Source: Paenibacillus sp. EZ-K15 (lineage in GTDB: Bacteria > Bacillota > Bacilli > Paenibacillales > Paenibacillaceae). Taken from it: 64,000 bases of DNA. Shown here one piece after another: positions 1 to 9,187 of the stretch (within the stretch, counting starts at the first letter, position 1; every line of letters begins with the position of its first letter). The notes below the pieces were generated by a model. That model searched no databases. It saw only the letters and a list, made by a program, of their open reading frames with translations, and was not told the DNA's origin. The translations under genes were made by a program, and so were the position numbers. The stretch lies in the NCBI RefSeq assembly GCF_002573715.1, contig NZ_PDHM01000012.1, positions 187,368 through 251,367 of the forward strand, read 5' to 3'.

Positions 1-1824
1 GATCGTCTCCTTGAAGATCTGGATGAATTGGACTGGAGCGAGAGCCTGAAGGATATGCAGCGTAACTGGATTGGCAAATCCACAGGCGCTGAGGTTCGTT
101 TTGACATCGAAGGGTACGATGGTCATCTGGAGGTGTTCACAACCCGTCCAGATACGCTGTTCGGGGCAAGCTACTGCGTCCTGGCGCCGGAGCATGACCT
201 CGTGGATAAGATTACGTCAGCCGATCAGCGTGAAGCCGTAAAGGCTTATCAAGATCAAGCGGCTCGTAAAAGCGACCTGGAGCGGACGGATCTGGCCAAG
301 GATAAAACCGGTGTATTTACGGGTGCGTACGCTATCAATCCGGTAAACGGCGCTAAAGTGCCGATCTGGATCGCGGATTACGTGCTTGCTGGCTATGGAA
401 CGGGAGCCATTATGGCGGTTCCGGGTCATGACAGCCGCGACTGGGAGTTTGCGAAGCAATTCGGTCTTCCGATTATTGAAGTTGTTCAGGGTGGAAATGT
501 CGAGGAGGAAGCATACAGCGGCAGTGGCGCGCATGTGAATTCCGGCTTCCTGAATGGGTTGGATAATGAAGAGGCTATCCAGGCGATGAATGAATGGCTG
601 GAGCAAGAGGGCAAGGGCAAGAAGAAGGTAACTTACCGTCTGCGCGACTGGCTGTTCAGCCGTCAACGCTACTGGGGTGAGCCGATTCCGATTCTGCATC
701 TGGAAGACGGAACGATGAAGACCGTGCCGGAGGATCAGCTTCCATTGTTGCTGCCGGATGTGGATCAGATTAAACCGTCTGGTACCGGCGAATCGCCGCT
801 GGCTAACGTTACGGAGTGGGTGGAAACGGTAGATCCCGAAACGGGCATGAAAGCCCGCCGCGAGACCAATACGATGCCGCAATGGGCTGGCAGCTGCTGG
901 TACTACCTGCGTTATATCGATCCGCGTAATAATGAGGAATTGTGCTCCAAGGAGAAGCAGAAGGAATGGCTGCCGGTTGACCTGTACATCGGTGGTGTGG
1001 AGCATGCGGTGCTTCATTTGCTGTATGCACGCTTCTGGCACAAAGTATTGTATGACCTGGGTGTCGTCGATACGAAGGAGCCTTTCCAGAAGCTGGTCAA
1101 TCAGGGTATGATCCTGGGCAACAATAATGAAAAAATGAGTAAATCCCGCGGCAATGTCATCAATCCGGATGATATTGTTAACGAATACGGTGCCGACACG
1201 CTGCGCGTGTACGAGATGTTCATGGGACCGCTGGAAGCGACCAAGCCATGGAACACCAACGGGGTTGAAGGAACGCATCGTTTCCTCTCCCGCGTATGGC
1301 GCCTGTTCATCGGAGACGATGGTCAATTGAACCCTAAAATCGTGGCAGGCGAGGGTACGGACGAATTCAAACGTACGCTGCACAAAACGATTAAGAAAGT
1401 AACCGAAGACTTTGAACATATGCGCTTTAACACAGCGATCAGCCAGCTGATGGTATTCATCAACGAGGGATACAAGACGGAAGAGCTTCCGCGCAAAGCG
1501 ATGGAGAACTTCGTTCAGCTGCTTTCCCCGCTGGCCCCTCACCTGGCTGAAGAGCTGTGGAGCCGTTTAGGCTACACGGAGAGCGTAACCTACGTGCCAT
1601 GGCCGGAGTATGATGAGGCTTGGACTGTAGAGGCCGAAGTTGAGATTGTTGTTCAAGTTAACGGCAAAATCGTAGAACGTGCCAAAATCTCGAAAGACAT
1701 GGACCAAGAAGCCATGCAACAACATAGCCTCTCCCTTCCGAATGTCAAGCAGGCGCTGGAAGGAAAGAGTATTCGCAAAATTATTGCCGTACCGGGTAAA
1801 CTGGTCAATATCGTGGCCGGTTAA
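1..1824 (+). CDS. leuS: Leucyl-tRNA synthetase, C-terminal part (5' end outside window)
   Basis: Charges tRNA-Leu with leucine in the cytoplasm. The frame is open from base 1, so the N-terminal catalytic half with the HIGH motif lies upstream. Visible are the CP1 editing domain (TTRPDTLFG near residue 50, [14 protein letters not shown] near 132), the KMSKS loop (EKMSKSRGN, bases 1129-1155), and the anticodon-binding and C-terminal domains ending in [10 protein letters not shown]. About 607 residues are present of the roughly 810 usual for the family. Its stop overlaps the 3' end of comER on the opposite strand by 20 bp, so the two genes are convergent with no space for a separate terminator. 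Confidence 0.97.
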   Translation, partial: DRLLEDLDELDWSESLKDMQRNWIGKSTGAEVRFDIEGYDGHLEVFTTRPDTLFGASYCVLAPEHDLVDKITSADQREAVKAYQDQAARKSDLERTDLAKDKTGVFTGAYAINPVNGAKVPIWIADYVLAGYGTGAIMAVPGHDSRDWEFAKQFGLPIIEVVQGGNVEEEAYSGSGAHVNSGFLNGLDNEEAIQAMNEWLEQEGKGKKKVTYRLRDWLFSRQRYWGEPIPILHLEDGTMKTVPEDQLPLLLPDVDQIKPSGTGESPLANVTEWVETVDPETGMKARRETNTMPQWAGSCWYYLRYIDPRNNEELCSKEKQKEWLPVDLYIGGVEHAVLHLLYARFWHKVLYDLGVVDTKEPFQKLVNQGMILGNNNEKMSKSRGNVINPDDIVNEYGADTLRVYEMFMGPLEATKPWNTNGVEGTHRFLSRVWRLFIGDDGQLNPKIVAGEGTDEFKRTLHKTIKKVTEDFEHMRFNTAISQLMVFINEGYKTEELPRKAMENFVQLLSPLAPHLAEELWSRLGYTESVTYVPWPEYDEAWTVEAEVEIVVQVNGKIVERAKISKDMDQEAMQQHSLSLPNVKQALEGKSIRKIIAVPGKLVNIVAG

Positions 1825-2647
1825 TCGTAAAACCGAAGGCAGCATCCAGTTTGGTCAAATCCTCCTCATACTTGTCGTGTGTGGTTTTGATCAATTGGTA
1901 GAACAATCCGTTCAGGTTTGAATCGAGCAGAGCCAAAGCCTGGGCCGTGATGCCTCCGGGAACCGCAACCCGCTCTTGCAGCTGTTCGGGGGAGAAGCCC
2001 TCCTCCGTTAGCAGCTTGCCGGTGCCAAGCAGCATTTCACCGGCTAATGCATTAAGGGTCCTGCGGTCGATTCCGGTCATTTCAACGGCAGCGTCGATCC
2101 ATTTTTCCATGAATAAACTTAAAAAAGCAGGCCCGCAGCTGGAGAAATCGGAAGTGATTCGCGTGTGCGATTCCAGTATCTCGAGCGGCCTGCTGATATA
2201 AGACAGGAGGCTTTCTATAAGCTGCCTGTCTTCTTCTTTTATTCGGGAACCATACATGCATAACGATGCTCCGCCTCCGGTTAAGTTGGTGATGCTCGGT
2301 ATGATTTTCGCCACCTTGCAGGGCAGCGATGATTCCAGATGGATCAATTGGACCGGACTCGTGATAGATATCGCGATTTGCCGGGCTTCAAGCCTGTCTT
2401 TGATTTCGCTGATGACCGATTTGAATTCAAGCGGCTTGATACATAGGAATAGCAGATCGCTCTGAGAAGCCGTCTCCGTGTTACAACTGCATACCGTCAG
2501 ACCGGGATGACGTTTTGCCAGCTGCAGCGGCTTTTCAGGGCTTCGGTTGCTGACCCGAATCTGCTCAGGCAGGAGTGCGCCCGATTGAATGAAGGCATCG
2601 ATCAACAGACTACCCATGCTGCCCGTACCGATAAAACCGACCTTCAT
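1805..2647 (-). CDS. comER: ComER, pyrroline-5-carboxylate reductase-like late competence protein
   Basis: A 280-residue protein of the ProC (pyrroline-5-carboxylate reductase) family. The N-terminal Rossmann motif is [13 protein letters not shown], and the C-terminal half has the family dimerisation pattern ([16 protein letters not shown], then [10 protein letters not shown]). In Bacillus, comER is divergently transcribed from the comE operon; the same arrangement here supports the name over a housekeeping ProC. A strong ribosome binding site (AAAGGAGGG) lies about 10 bp before the ATG. Its exact biochemical role is unclear in the family; links to competence, sporulation and biofilm regulation have been reported in bacilli. 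Confidence 0.9.
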   Translation of the reverse strand: MKVGFIGTGSMGSLLIDAFIQSGALLPEQIRVSNRSPEKPLQLAKRHPGLTVCSCNTETASQSDLLFLCIKPLEFKSVISEIKDRLEARQIAISITSPVQLIHLESSLPCKVAKIIPSITNLTGGGASLCMYGSRIKEEDRQLIESLLSYISRPLEILESHTRITSDFSSCGPAFLSLFMEKWIDAAVEMTGIDRRTLNALAGEMLLGTGKLLTEEGFSPEQLQERVAVPGGITAQALALLDSNLNGLFYQLIKTTHDKYEEDLTKLDAAFGFTINRPRY

Positions 2648-2819
2648 GTGTATGTTCCCTCCTTTCGCGCTTTACGGCAGAAATGTACCGTCCTTACGTT
2701 TAATGTATGCGGGGAAGATGCCGATTCATGACGGTTTTTCATGCGATTTCGGTAGGGAAGCCAAAGAATATTCCTGGGTTTGTACAAAATGAACTTTGAT
2801 GTTAAGGAGAGGTCAATGG

Positions 2820-3488
2820 ATGAAACGGATATCTATAGGTTGGAGTCTTGCCGCAACCATTGCGGGCTGCGGGTTTATCTTGTTTGCCGGCGGTACGAAT
2901 CAGGGGATCGATGGCTGGCAGCCGCTGAACGATCAACTGGAGCAGGTGGTTGCCGCCGAAGAGAATGCGGGTGTGAAGACGTCCGGGGCTGATTCCCGGC
3001 ATAAGGAAATAGAACCGGCTGGAGCATCTACTGAACCCGGAGCGGACTCGAAAAATGCTGCAAAGACCGCTCAGGCTGGGCAGATCGAGCCTGCACATAA
3101 CGCGAAGGATCCAATGCCAAACCAAGACCAAGGAGCGGCAGGGAGCAGTACAGCAGATCATATCGCTCCATCTTCAACCTCTGGCCAATCTGCTTCGTCC
3201 TCGGTTCCGCCTCAGACTGAAGGTGTCGGTCAGCAGTTACAGCAACAAGCCCCTGTTAACACTACGGTACAGCCACCAGCAGCTCCGGATTCATCCGGGT
3301 TGATCAACGTCAACACGGCAGATGCTGCAACGCTTATGGAGCTGCCTGGCATTGGTGAGGCGAAGGCCAAGGCGATTATTGATTATCGAAATCAGTTTGG
3401 TCCATTTCGAAGTCAGGCCGACTTGATGAACGTAAAGGGCATCGGTCCCAAAATGCTGGAGAAGATGAAGCCTTACGTTGGACTTTAG
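2820..3488 (+). CDS. comEA: ComEA, DNA-binding competence protein
   Basis: Membrane-anchored double-stranded DNA receptor of the transformation machinery. Of 222 residues, the first 25 or so form a transmembrane anchor. A long Ala/Gln/Pro/Ser-rich linker (about residues 40-155) is followed by a C-terminal helix-hairpin-helix domain (INVNTADAATLMELPGIGEA, then FRSQADLMNVKGIGPKMLEK). ATG at 2820 is chosen because AAGGAGAGG (2804-2812) sits 7 bp before it; an in-frame ATG at 2796 lacks a site. It is the first gene of comEA-comEB-comEC. No clear ComK box was recognised upstream. Confidence 0.93.
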   Translation: MKRISIGWSLAATIAGCGFILFAGGTNQGIDGWQPLNDQLEQVVAAEENAGVKTSGADSRHKEIEPAGASTEPGADSKNAAKTAQAGQIEPAHNAKDPMPNQDQGAAGSSTADHIAPSSTSGQSASSSVPPQTEGVGQQLQQQAPVNTTVQPPAAPDSSGLINVNTADAATLMELPGIGEAKAKAIIDYRNQFGPFRSQADLMNVKGIGPKMLEKMKPYVGL

Positions 3489-3502
3489 CTATGTGCTACA
3501 AT
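3475..3502 (+). promoter_or_regulatory. Possible extended -10 promoter for comEB
   Basis: TGCTACAAT (3494-3502) fits an extended -10 element. No good -35 hexamer lies at the right distance. It overlaps the end of comEA and could add independent transcription of comEB. Confidence 0.35.
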
Positions 3503-3533
3503 AAAGGGGATATTGATAAGGAACAGGTGACAG

Positions 3534-4055
3534 ATGATGAGTGCAGATCAACGTAAAGATTGGGATACTTATTTCATGGATATTGCCTTTATGGTTTCTA
3601 CCCGCTCTCAATGCCCGCGGCGTCATGTCGGGGCGGTGCTGGTGCAGGGGAAGAAGCTGCTCGGAACGGCTTATAACGGCGCGCCGATGGGAGTGCCTGA
3701 TTGCTCGGAAGCGGGCTGTATGATCGCTGAGGATTATGAATTGGTCGTACAGGACGGCAAGGAGATCATGGTGAAGAAACAGCGCTGCATCCGGACGATT
3801 CATGCCGAGCAGAATCTGCTGTTATTCACGGACCGGATTGATCGGGAAGGCAGCACGGTGTACGTGACGGATGAGCCCTGCTGGACCTGTGCGAATATGC
3901 TTGCCAACAGCGGCATTGTCGAGGTTGTGTTCCACCGTCCTTATCCGAAGGATTCGGGCAAGGTGTCCCGCATGATGGAACAGAAGGGCATTTTGTTCCG
4001 GCAGCTTGAAGCGTATGAGCCGCCGCGCGAAACCTTGATGACGGTAGCGGAATGA
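3534..4055 (+). CDS. comEB: ComEB, dCMP deaminase family protein
   Basis: Zinc-dependent deoxycytidylate deaminase family (dCMP to dUMP). In Bacillus this gene sits in the comE operon but is not needed for DNA uptake. The 173-residue protein has the zinc signature TIHAEQN, with the catalytic Glu following His, and PCWTCANM, whose two Cys complete the site. An N-terminal CPRRHVGAV and a further Cys pair (near residues 62-67) match the extra metal site of dCMP deaminases. ATG at 3534 or 3537 could be used; AGGTGA (3525-3530) fits either. Confidence 0.93.
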   Translation: MMSADQRKDWDTYFMDIAFMVSTRSQCPRRHVGAVLVQGKKLLGTAYNGAPMGVPDCSEAGCMIAEDYELVVQDGKEIMVKKQRCIRTIHAEQNLLLFTDRIDREGSTVYVTDEPCWTCANMLANSGIVEVVFHRPYPKDSGKVSRMMEQKGILFRQLEAYEPPRETLMTVAE

Positions 4056-4103
4056 TTCATGAAAATAAGGTTACTGAAGAAAGTAAATAGGAAGACACAG
4101 AGG

Positions 4104-4146
4104 AAGGACCTTTGACTGCGATCTGCAGGCGAAGGTTCTTTTTTTA
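4104..4146 (+). terminator. Rho-independent terminator after comEB
   Basis: Stem AAGGACCTTTG (4104-4114) pairs with CGAAGGTTCTT (4130-4140), with two G-U pairs, and runs into a T tract. Some read-through into comEC is likely because no promoter was found for comEC. Confidence 0.65.
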
Positions 4147-4173
4147 TTTAATGATGAAGGGAATGTTCAAATT

Positions 4174-6897
4174 ATGAGGCGAAGGCCGTTACTTGTGTTC
4201 ACCGTGTTATGGGTAATCGGCAGCGGTGCTGCATGCCTGTACGATGGATGGAGGCTCGCTTTGATTGCAGCCGGGCTGATTCTCATACTGCTTGCTGTAT
4301 GTCATTGGGCGGGGGCGGAGCGTCTTTTTACGCTCTGCATGCTGTTCTCCTTGTGCGTGTCGGGTACTTACTGGGAATGGCATGATGGAGCAAATGTAAG
4401 TGATTTCGAGTCGCTCCTCTCCGGGGCGACATCGACGGAGACCGTTCCGGTTACTGCGTTTGGTGTAATCACATCCCCTATAAAAGTAGACGGTGACCGC
4501 GCGGATTTCAATGTTGCCCTGAAGCAAGCTGATCTGATGCTAGCAAAACCTCCAACGCCGCAAAAACAAGCGAATCCGGATAACGGGACCATGCTGAAGA
4601 CAGATGATATCGTTAGGGTTCAAGTAAAACTGCTGGATAAAAGGGAGCTGGAGAGGGTTAACCGATGGCAGCGTGGGGATCGGATCCAGCTGACGGGAGA
4701 GTTGCAAAAACCTGGAGAAGCCCGTAATTTTGACGGATTTGATTATCTTCAATATTTGCGTACCCAGAAGATTCATTGGATGATCAAAGTGAAAGGCTCT
4801 GACCAAGCGAAGGTCACCCCGCCTGACAGCTGGAATTTAAGTCATATTCTAAGATGGACTGATGCCGTTCGCCATAAGCTTGGGGGCAAGCTGGATGAAT
4901 TGTACGGCGGAATCCACGCGGGTTATATGAAGGGACTTGTCATTGGCAATCAAGATGATCTGGATCCCGATACATTTATGGAGTTCTCACGGCTGGGATT
5001 GACTCATATTCTTGCGATATCGGGCATGCATGTGGCTGTGGTCGTAGGATGCCTTTTATTCATATGCACCACCCTTCGAATGACGAGGGAGACCTCGCTG
5101 ACTGTGGTCATGTGGCTGATTCCCGTCTACGTCCTGCTTACCGGGGCGAGTCCTTCTATCGTCCGTGCCGGCATCATGGGGATGATCGGTTTGTATGCCG
5201 CACGGCGTCGGCTTTTGAAGGATGGACTGCATATTCTTAGTGTTGCGGTGCTCGCCATGCTGCTGTGGAACCCGTATTTTCTCGTGAACGTCAGCTTTCA
5301 GCTGTCATTCATCGTGACCGCGGGCTTGATGATATTCGTGCCGAAGCTGATGCCGCTGCTGACTTTTTTGCCCCGCTGGCTTGCAGGAACCGTCGGAATC
5401 ACGGTCGTAGCGCAGCTGATCTCCTTTCCTCTTACCATTTATTATTTCAACCAGGTGTCGCTGATTTCTGTTTTCGCCAATATGATCCTGGTTCCAGTCA
5501 TTAGCCTTGTCGTTCTTCCGCTAGGAATGGTGTCTTTGCTGATGGGGTGGGTGTGGATGCGAGGAGCCGGCTGGTTGGCAGCTGTAACGGAATGGTTAAA
5601 CCAAATAACGTTCCAAATCGTTGAATGGATGAATGGTTCATCCGTGTTTATGTCATTGTGGCCATCCCCGTCGATAGCCTGGATTCTGTGTTATTTTGTT
5701 GTTTTGTATTCATTGCTGTCCATTCTGAAGAAGAGATCCGAAAATCGCGAAGGAGAGCGAAGCGGGTCCGATGATACAGTTCCGTTGGAAGGACGCGTAC
5801 CCTTGGATATTGGAGGAAGCTCTTCTAGGGCGACCGGCATGTTTCCGCTCGTGGATCGATGGGCCGGTGCGTTGCGATGGAGAGGTTTTCTTCGCGCCAG
5901 TGATTATATCGAACGATATGCAACGAGATCCGCGATTGTCCTGCTGTCCGGGGCTTTGGGTCTTTTACTGTACGGCGGCTATCAAGCTCCGTCCATGCAC
6001 GGAGCGGGACTGGTGCAATTCCTGGATGTAGGACAAGGGGATTCGATACTGGTAACAACACCTGAGGGCAAGCATATTCTCATTGACGGTGGTGGCACGG
6101 TGAATTTTCGTAAGGAAAAGGATACTTGGAAAGAACGAAAGTCTCCGTATGAGGTGGGAGCGAAAGTGGTGGTTCCCTTGTTGAAAAAACGGGGCGTGCA
6201 CCAGCTTGAGGCTGTGATCATGTCCCATGGAGACCAGGATCATATCGGCGGCTTCCAGGCTGTTTTGCAGGAAATTCCCGTAAAATCGGTTGTATTCAAT
6301 GGGACCTTGACCGACTCCGCTTCCTTCCGGAAACTGATGTTAACCGCCGTTCAGCAGCGCATTCCCATTTACGAGGCTGGAGTGGATCGGGAAGTATGGA
6401 AGCTTGACAGTCATACGGAAATCCAATTTTTAGCACCTATTTTCCCAGAAAGTGGAGAAATCATAAAACCATTACCGTTGATTAAGGAGCAGAATCATGC
6501 TTCACTAGTATTTGTCCTTCAGATGAACGGCAGCCGGCTCTTATTTACGGGTGACACGGACCAAGCTGCCGAACATAATATATTGCTGCACCTGGAGGAA
6601 CGTTCTTCACAAGATGATGTCGTTTCACGTCGTGCTGCTGCCGAAAACCGGATCGATGTCATGAAGGTTGCCCATCATGGAAGCAAAACCTCGACATCCG
6701 CGCTATGGCTGAATGCATGGAAGCCGAAGGTAGCGGTTATTTCCGCTGGCGTCAACAATATGTACGGCCACCCTCATCCGGATGTGGTCGGACGGTTGGA
6801 ACGTTCCTCGACGCTCATCTATCAGACCAACCTTCACGGTGAAATCCAGATGAGGATCAAGGATGGACATATTGAAACGCGTACGAAGCTTCCATGA
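4174..6897 (+). CDS. comEC: ComEC, DNA-uptake channel with metallo-beta-lactamase-type domain
   Basis: Polytopic membrane protein forming the channel that takes single-stranded DNA into the cell. The 907 residues show two N-terminal membrane helices and an OB-like domain (DUF4131), then the Competence transmembrane domain (LAISGMHVAVVVG near residue 275). The C-terminal metallo-beta-lactamase-like domain has GQGDSILV near 620, SHGDQDHIGG near 683, TGDTD near 793 and HHGSKTS near 834. These hydrolase motifs agree with a proposed nuclease for the non-transported strand. It is longer than B. subtilis ComEC (about 776), with an extra charged, hydrophilic linker around residues 515-590. The start is weakly supported (AAGGGA 12 bp upstream). 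Confidence 0.93.
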   Translation: MRRRPLLVFTVLWVIGSGAACLYDGWRLALIAAGLILILLAVCHWAGAERLFTLCMLFSLCVSGTYWEWHDGANVSDFESLLSGATSTETVPVTAFGVITSPIKVDGDRADFNVALKQADLMLAKPPTPQKQANPDNGTMLKTDDIVRVQVKLLDKRELERVNRWQRGDRIQLTGELQKPGEARNFDGFDYLQYLRTQKIHWMIKVKGSDQAKVTPPDSWNLSHILRWTDAVRHKLGGKLDELYGGIHAGYMKGLVIGNQDDLDPDTFMEFSRLGLTHILAISGMHVAVVVGCLLFICTTLRMTRETSLTVVMWLIPVYVLLTGASPSIVRAGIMGMIGLYAARRRLLKDGLHILSVAVLAMLLWNPYFLVNVSFQLSFIVTAGLMIFVPKLMPLLTFLPRWLAGTVGITVVAQLISFPLTIYYFNQVSLISVFANMILVPVISLVVLPLGMVSLLMGWVWMRGAGWLAAVTEWLNQITFQIVEWMNGSSVFMSLWPSPSIAWILCYFVVLYSLLSILKKRSENREGERSGSDDTVPLEGRVPLDIGGSSSRATGMFPLVDRWAGALRWRGFLRASDYIERYATRSAIVLLSGALGLLLYGGYQAPSMHGAGLVQFLDVGQGDSILVTTPEGKHILIDGGGTVNFRKEKDTWKERKSPYEVGAKVVVPLLKKRGVHQLEAVIMSHGDQDHIGGFQAVLQEIPVKSVVFNGTLTDSASFRKLMLTAVQQRIPIYEAGVDREVWKLDSHTEIQFLAPIFPESGEIIKPLPLIKEQNHASLVFVLQMNGSRLLFTGDTDQAAEHNILLHLEERSSQDDVVSRRAAAENRIDVMKVAHHGSKTSTSALWLNAWKPKVAVISAGVNNMYGHPHPDVVGRLERSSTLIYQTNLHGEIQMRIKDGHIETRTKLP

Positions 6898-6961
6898 AAA
6901 AACAGCCAGCTGTCCTTAGGACATAGATTCGTAGTATGATCTTTTATAGGAAAATGCAGCG

Positions 6962-6990
6962 GTGACTATAATCTTTATATTTGGTATAGT
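6962..6990 (+). promoter_or_regulatory. Sigma-A-type promoter before the ECF sigma gene
   Basis: GTGACT (6962-6967), 17 bp spacer, TATAGT (6985-6990) with an upstream TGG that makes an extended -10. It would give basal transcription of the sigma/anti-sigma pair. Confidence 0.5.
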
Positions 6991-7027
6991 TAGATGAAGT
7001 TTCCTAAAAAAATAATAGGTTACATAC

Positions 7028-7054
7028 TGCAACATTTTTTTAATTCTATCCGTC
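7028..7054 (+). promoter_or_regulatory. ECF-type (autoregulatory) promoter
   Basis: TGCAAC (7028-7033), 17 bp spacer, CGTC (7051-7054). The AAC core at -35 and CGTC at -10 match promoters read by ECF sigma factors of the SigM/SigX/SigV type. The predicted start is about 25 nt before the sigma gene, which suggests it drives its own synthesis. Confidence 0.6.
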
Positions 7055-7084
7055 TGTATGTATGCAGGGAGAGGGGGATCCACT

Positions 7085-7633
7085 GTGGTGGAGCAGGGAC
7101 TCATAAGAGCCGCTCAATCGGGCGATCGCGACGCTCTAATCACCCTATTGCGAGAAATTGAGCAACATGTTTACCGAACTGCTTATTACATTTTAAACAA
7201 TGAACAGGATGCTATGGATGCAGCCCAGGAAGCACTTATACGTGTATATACGAAGATTAACTCCTACGAGGAGAAGGCACAGTTCAAAACTTGGGTCCAG
7301 CGGATTGTCACCAACATATGCATTGATAAATTCCGCAGGACAAAGCCGACGGTTTCCATCGATGAACATGATCTGGTGTTTCGGGATAATCTCGATGTAG
7401 AACGGGAAGTGATGTCGGGATATCTGGCTCAGGATATTCAGGAAGCCATTAATCAACTGCCGGATCATCATCGCACGGTCATTGTCTTAAGGTATTTGCA
7501 GGATCTATCCTACAACGAAATTGCTGATTGTCTGAACCTCCCGCTCAATACGGTGAAATCCTATTTGTTCAGGGCCAGGCAGCAGCTGCAGAATATGCTC
7601 CAAGAGCATCAGAAAGGTGGTGTATCAGGATGA
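7085..7633 (+). CDS. ECF-type RNA polymerase sigma factor (SigW/SigM-like)
   Basis: A group 4 (extracytoplasmic function) sigma factor of 182 residues. Region 2 spans about residues 20-90 (DAMDAAQEALIRVYTKI, FKTWVQRIVTNICIDKFRR). Region 4 spans about 120-170 (INQLPDHHRTVIVLRYLQDL, NLPLNTVKSYLFRARQQL). GTG at 7085 (or 7088) is preferred because GAGGGGG at 7072-7077 lies about 7 bp before it; the ATG at 7058 has no site. Its stop overlaps the start of the next gene (ATGA), so sigma and anti-sigma are translationally coupled. It is not identifiable as a named Bacillus ECF factor from sequence alone. Confidence 0.93.
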   Translation: MVEQGLIRAAQSGDRDALITLLREIEQHVYRTAYYILNNEQDAMDAAQEALIRVYTKINSYEEKAQFKTWVQRIVTNICIDKFRRTKPTVSIDEHDLVFRDNLDVEREVMSGYLAQDIQEAINQLPDHHRTVIVLRYLQDLSYNEIADCLNLPLNTVKSYLFRARQQLQNMLQEHQKGGVSG

Positions 7634-8901
7634 ATTGCCAAGAGGTGGTGGAACGTATGCACCGGTATTTGGACCGGGATCTCACTTCGGAGGAGACGGC
7701 CGAAATGTATCAGCATATTGCCGTGTGCCCCATGTGTGCGGAGACCTTTAATATATTGAAATCATTGAACAGAGAGCTTGAGGATCTCCCGGCCGTAACC
7801 CCGCCTGTCAGTCTGGTAGACGCTATCATGCCTAGACTGGATGCCATTGACCGTGAACGCCAGAACCTTGTCGTACCTCCAGCCGTGAAAAGCCAGGAGC
7901 CAGCTGAAATGATGCCGGAAATGCGGCGTCCGCGACGTGCGGGAAGCTGGTGGAGCACGGTTGGCGGGAGAACGGCTATCGGTGCCGCTGCCGCTGTACT
8001 TATTTTTAGCGTAGCTATTTTAAATAATGAACCGAAGATGTTATCCGATGCGGAGATTCCATACGAAGAGGCAAGCACGACCAGTGCCGGGGCGAATGAC
8101 GACTCGGCTGCGACGCAGAGTCAGGAAATCGCTCAGCCGTTTGCAGCCGAAGGCGGCACGGAGACGGGTGGCGCATCGGATGAGGGAAGCAACCCATCCG
8201 CAAATCTGCGGAGTTCGCCTTCGGAATCGTCATCGGAAGCCAATTCTAAGTCTGCTCCGAATGATACGAAGGCAACGCCGGAACCATCGGATGCGGCTAA
8301 CGGCACCAAGAAAGATGTTACAGCACCCGATAATCCAGTTCAGAAGAAGGGTGAAGGGGAACCTCCAACATCAGACCAACCTGCAAAGAGCAACAATGAG
8401 GGATCAAAAAACGATACTGTAAGTCCGTCTGACCCTCCGGCCAGTGAACCTGAGCAGCATTCCGAAACCATGGATATCCAGACTTCACCTACGGATTCGT
8501 CGGCGGATGCCACGTCAGAGATGCTGCCTCCAATTAGCGATCCTTCCGGTGATGCAGGCACGGGAAGCACCGAATCATCCGACAGGTCAACCGGATCGTA
8601 CCAAGGACTGGCGATGGTACCGGAACAGTGGTCGTCCCCGGACGGCCTCTACCGAGCTTCGCTGGAGGCCGACCATCTGATTATCTATCGCCTGCCATCG
8701 GGAAGCCAAACCTCGCCTGAGGCGGTTGAAACGGTTGAGACGATTCCGCTCGGCGGAAGCTGGGTATCCGGTCAATGGTCAGAGGACGGCTTAACGTTTA
8801 AGTACAAAGTGCAGACGAATAACGAATTGGTTGAATCCGTCTATTCCATTGAGAAATCTCAGCCCCCGGCGACTACGGGGCAGAAGCAGCCTAAACAATA
8901 G
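7630..8901 (+). CDS. Membrane-spanning zinc-type anti-sigma factor
   Basis: Predicted to hold the upstream ECF sigma factor inactive at the membrane. The N-terminus has the zinc anti-sigma (ZAS) pattern Cys3, His29, Cys33, Cys36 (HIAVCPMC). A single membrane helix lies near residues 114-133 (TAIGAAAAVLIFSVAILN). The external part is unusual: about 170 residues of Ser/Glu/Asp/Pro/Thr-rich low-complexity sequence (roughly residues 150-325), then a small globular-looking C-terminal domain (PEQWSSPDGLYRASLEADHL onward). At 423 residues it is about twice the length of RsiW. Release probably depends on regulated proteolysis, by analogy with RsiW. Confidence 0.85.
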   Translation: MNCQEVVERMHRYLDRDLTSEETAEMYQHIAVCPMCAETFNILKSLNRELEDLPAVTPPVSLVDAIMPRLDAIDRERQNLVVPPAVKSQEPAEMMPEMRRPRRAGSWWSTVGGRTAIGAAAAVLIFSVAILNNEPKMLSDAEIPYEEASTTSAGANDDSAATQSQEIAQPFAAEGGTETGGASDEGSNPSANLRSSPSESSSEANSKSAPNDTKATPEPSDAANGTKKDVTAPDNPVQKKGEGEPPTSDQPAKSNNEGSKNDTVSPSDPPASEPEQHSETMDIQTSPTDSSADATSEMLPPISDPSGDAGTGSTESSDRSTGSYQGLAMVPEQWSSPDGLYRASLEADHLIIYRLPSGSQTSPEAVETVETIPLGGSWVSGQWSEDGLTFKYKVQTNNELVESVYSIEKSQPPATTGQKQPKQ

Positions 8902-9056
8902 AAATATTCAGAGATATATACAATCGGTGCACCAATGCCGGGAGATATGAATACACTATATATTAGAGAGAGCATTATACCAACTACCGTCGTATGACCG
9001 ACGGCGAGGTGTTTCTAGAGCATACTTGCCGGCGTTTATATAGATGTGTTGGGACG

Positions 9057-9096
9057 AAGGGACCTTGCCGCTGCCAAGCCGAGGTCTCTTTGTTTT
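9057..9096 (+). terminator. Probable terminator after the sigma/anti-sigma operon
   Basis: AAGGGACCTT (9057-9066) pairs with GAGGTCTCTT (9081-9090), with wobble pairs, followed by TGTTTT. The rest of the 286 bp between the anti-sigma gene and holA holds only a weak promoter. Confidence 0.55.
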
Positions 9097-9152
9097 CGTG
9101 TGGGCGGTTTCATTTTTATACTTGTCGTCTATCGCATTCAGGCACTCTTTTT

Positions 9153-9161
9153 TGGTATAGT
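9153..9161 (+). promoter_or_regulatory. Extended -10 promoter for holA
   Basis: TGGTATAGT (9153-9161) is a good extended -10. No convincing -35 hexamer was found. The predicted start is about 20 nt before the holA ribosome binding site. Confidence 0.4.
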
Positions 9162-9187
9162 GTACAGAGTAGAAAGGGGGGACGCCG

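Noticed and set aside
217..1542. 441-codon frame opposite leuS
   Set aside because: Same reason: leuS is clear on the plus strand and the antisense frame has no family features.
6912..6924. Short hairpin TGTCC/GGACA after comEC as a terminator
   Set aside because: The stem is only five pairs and no T tract follows.
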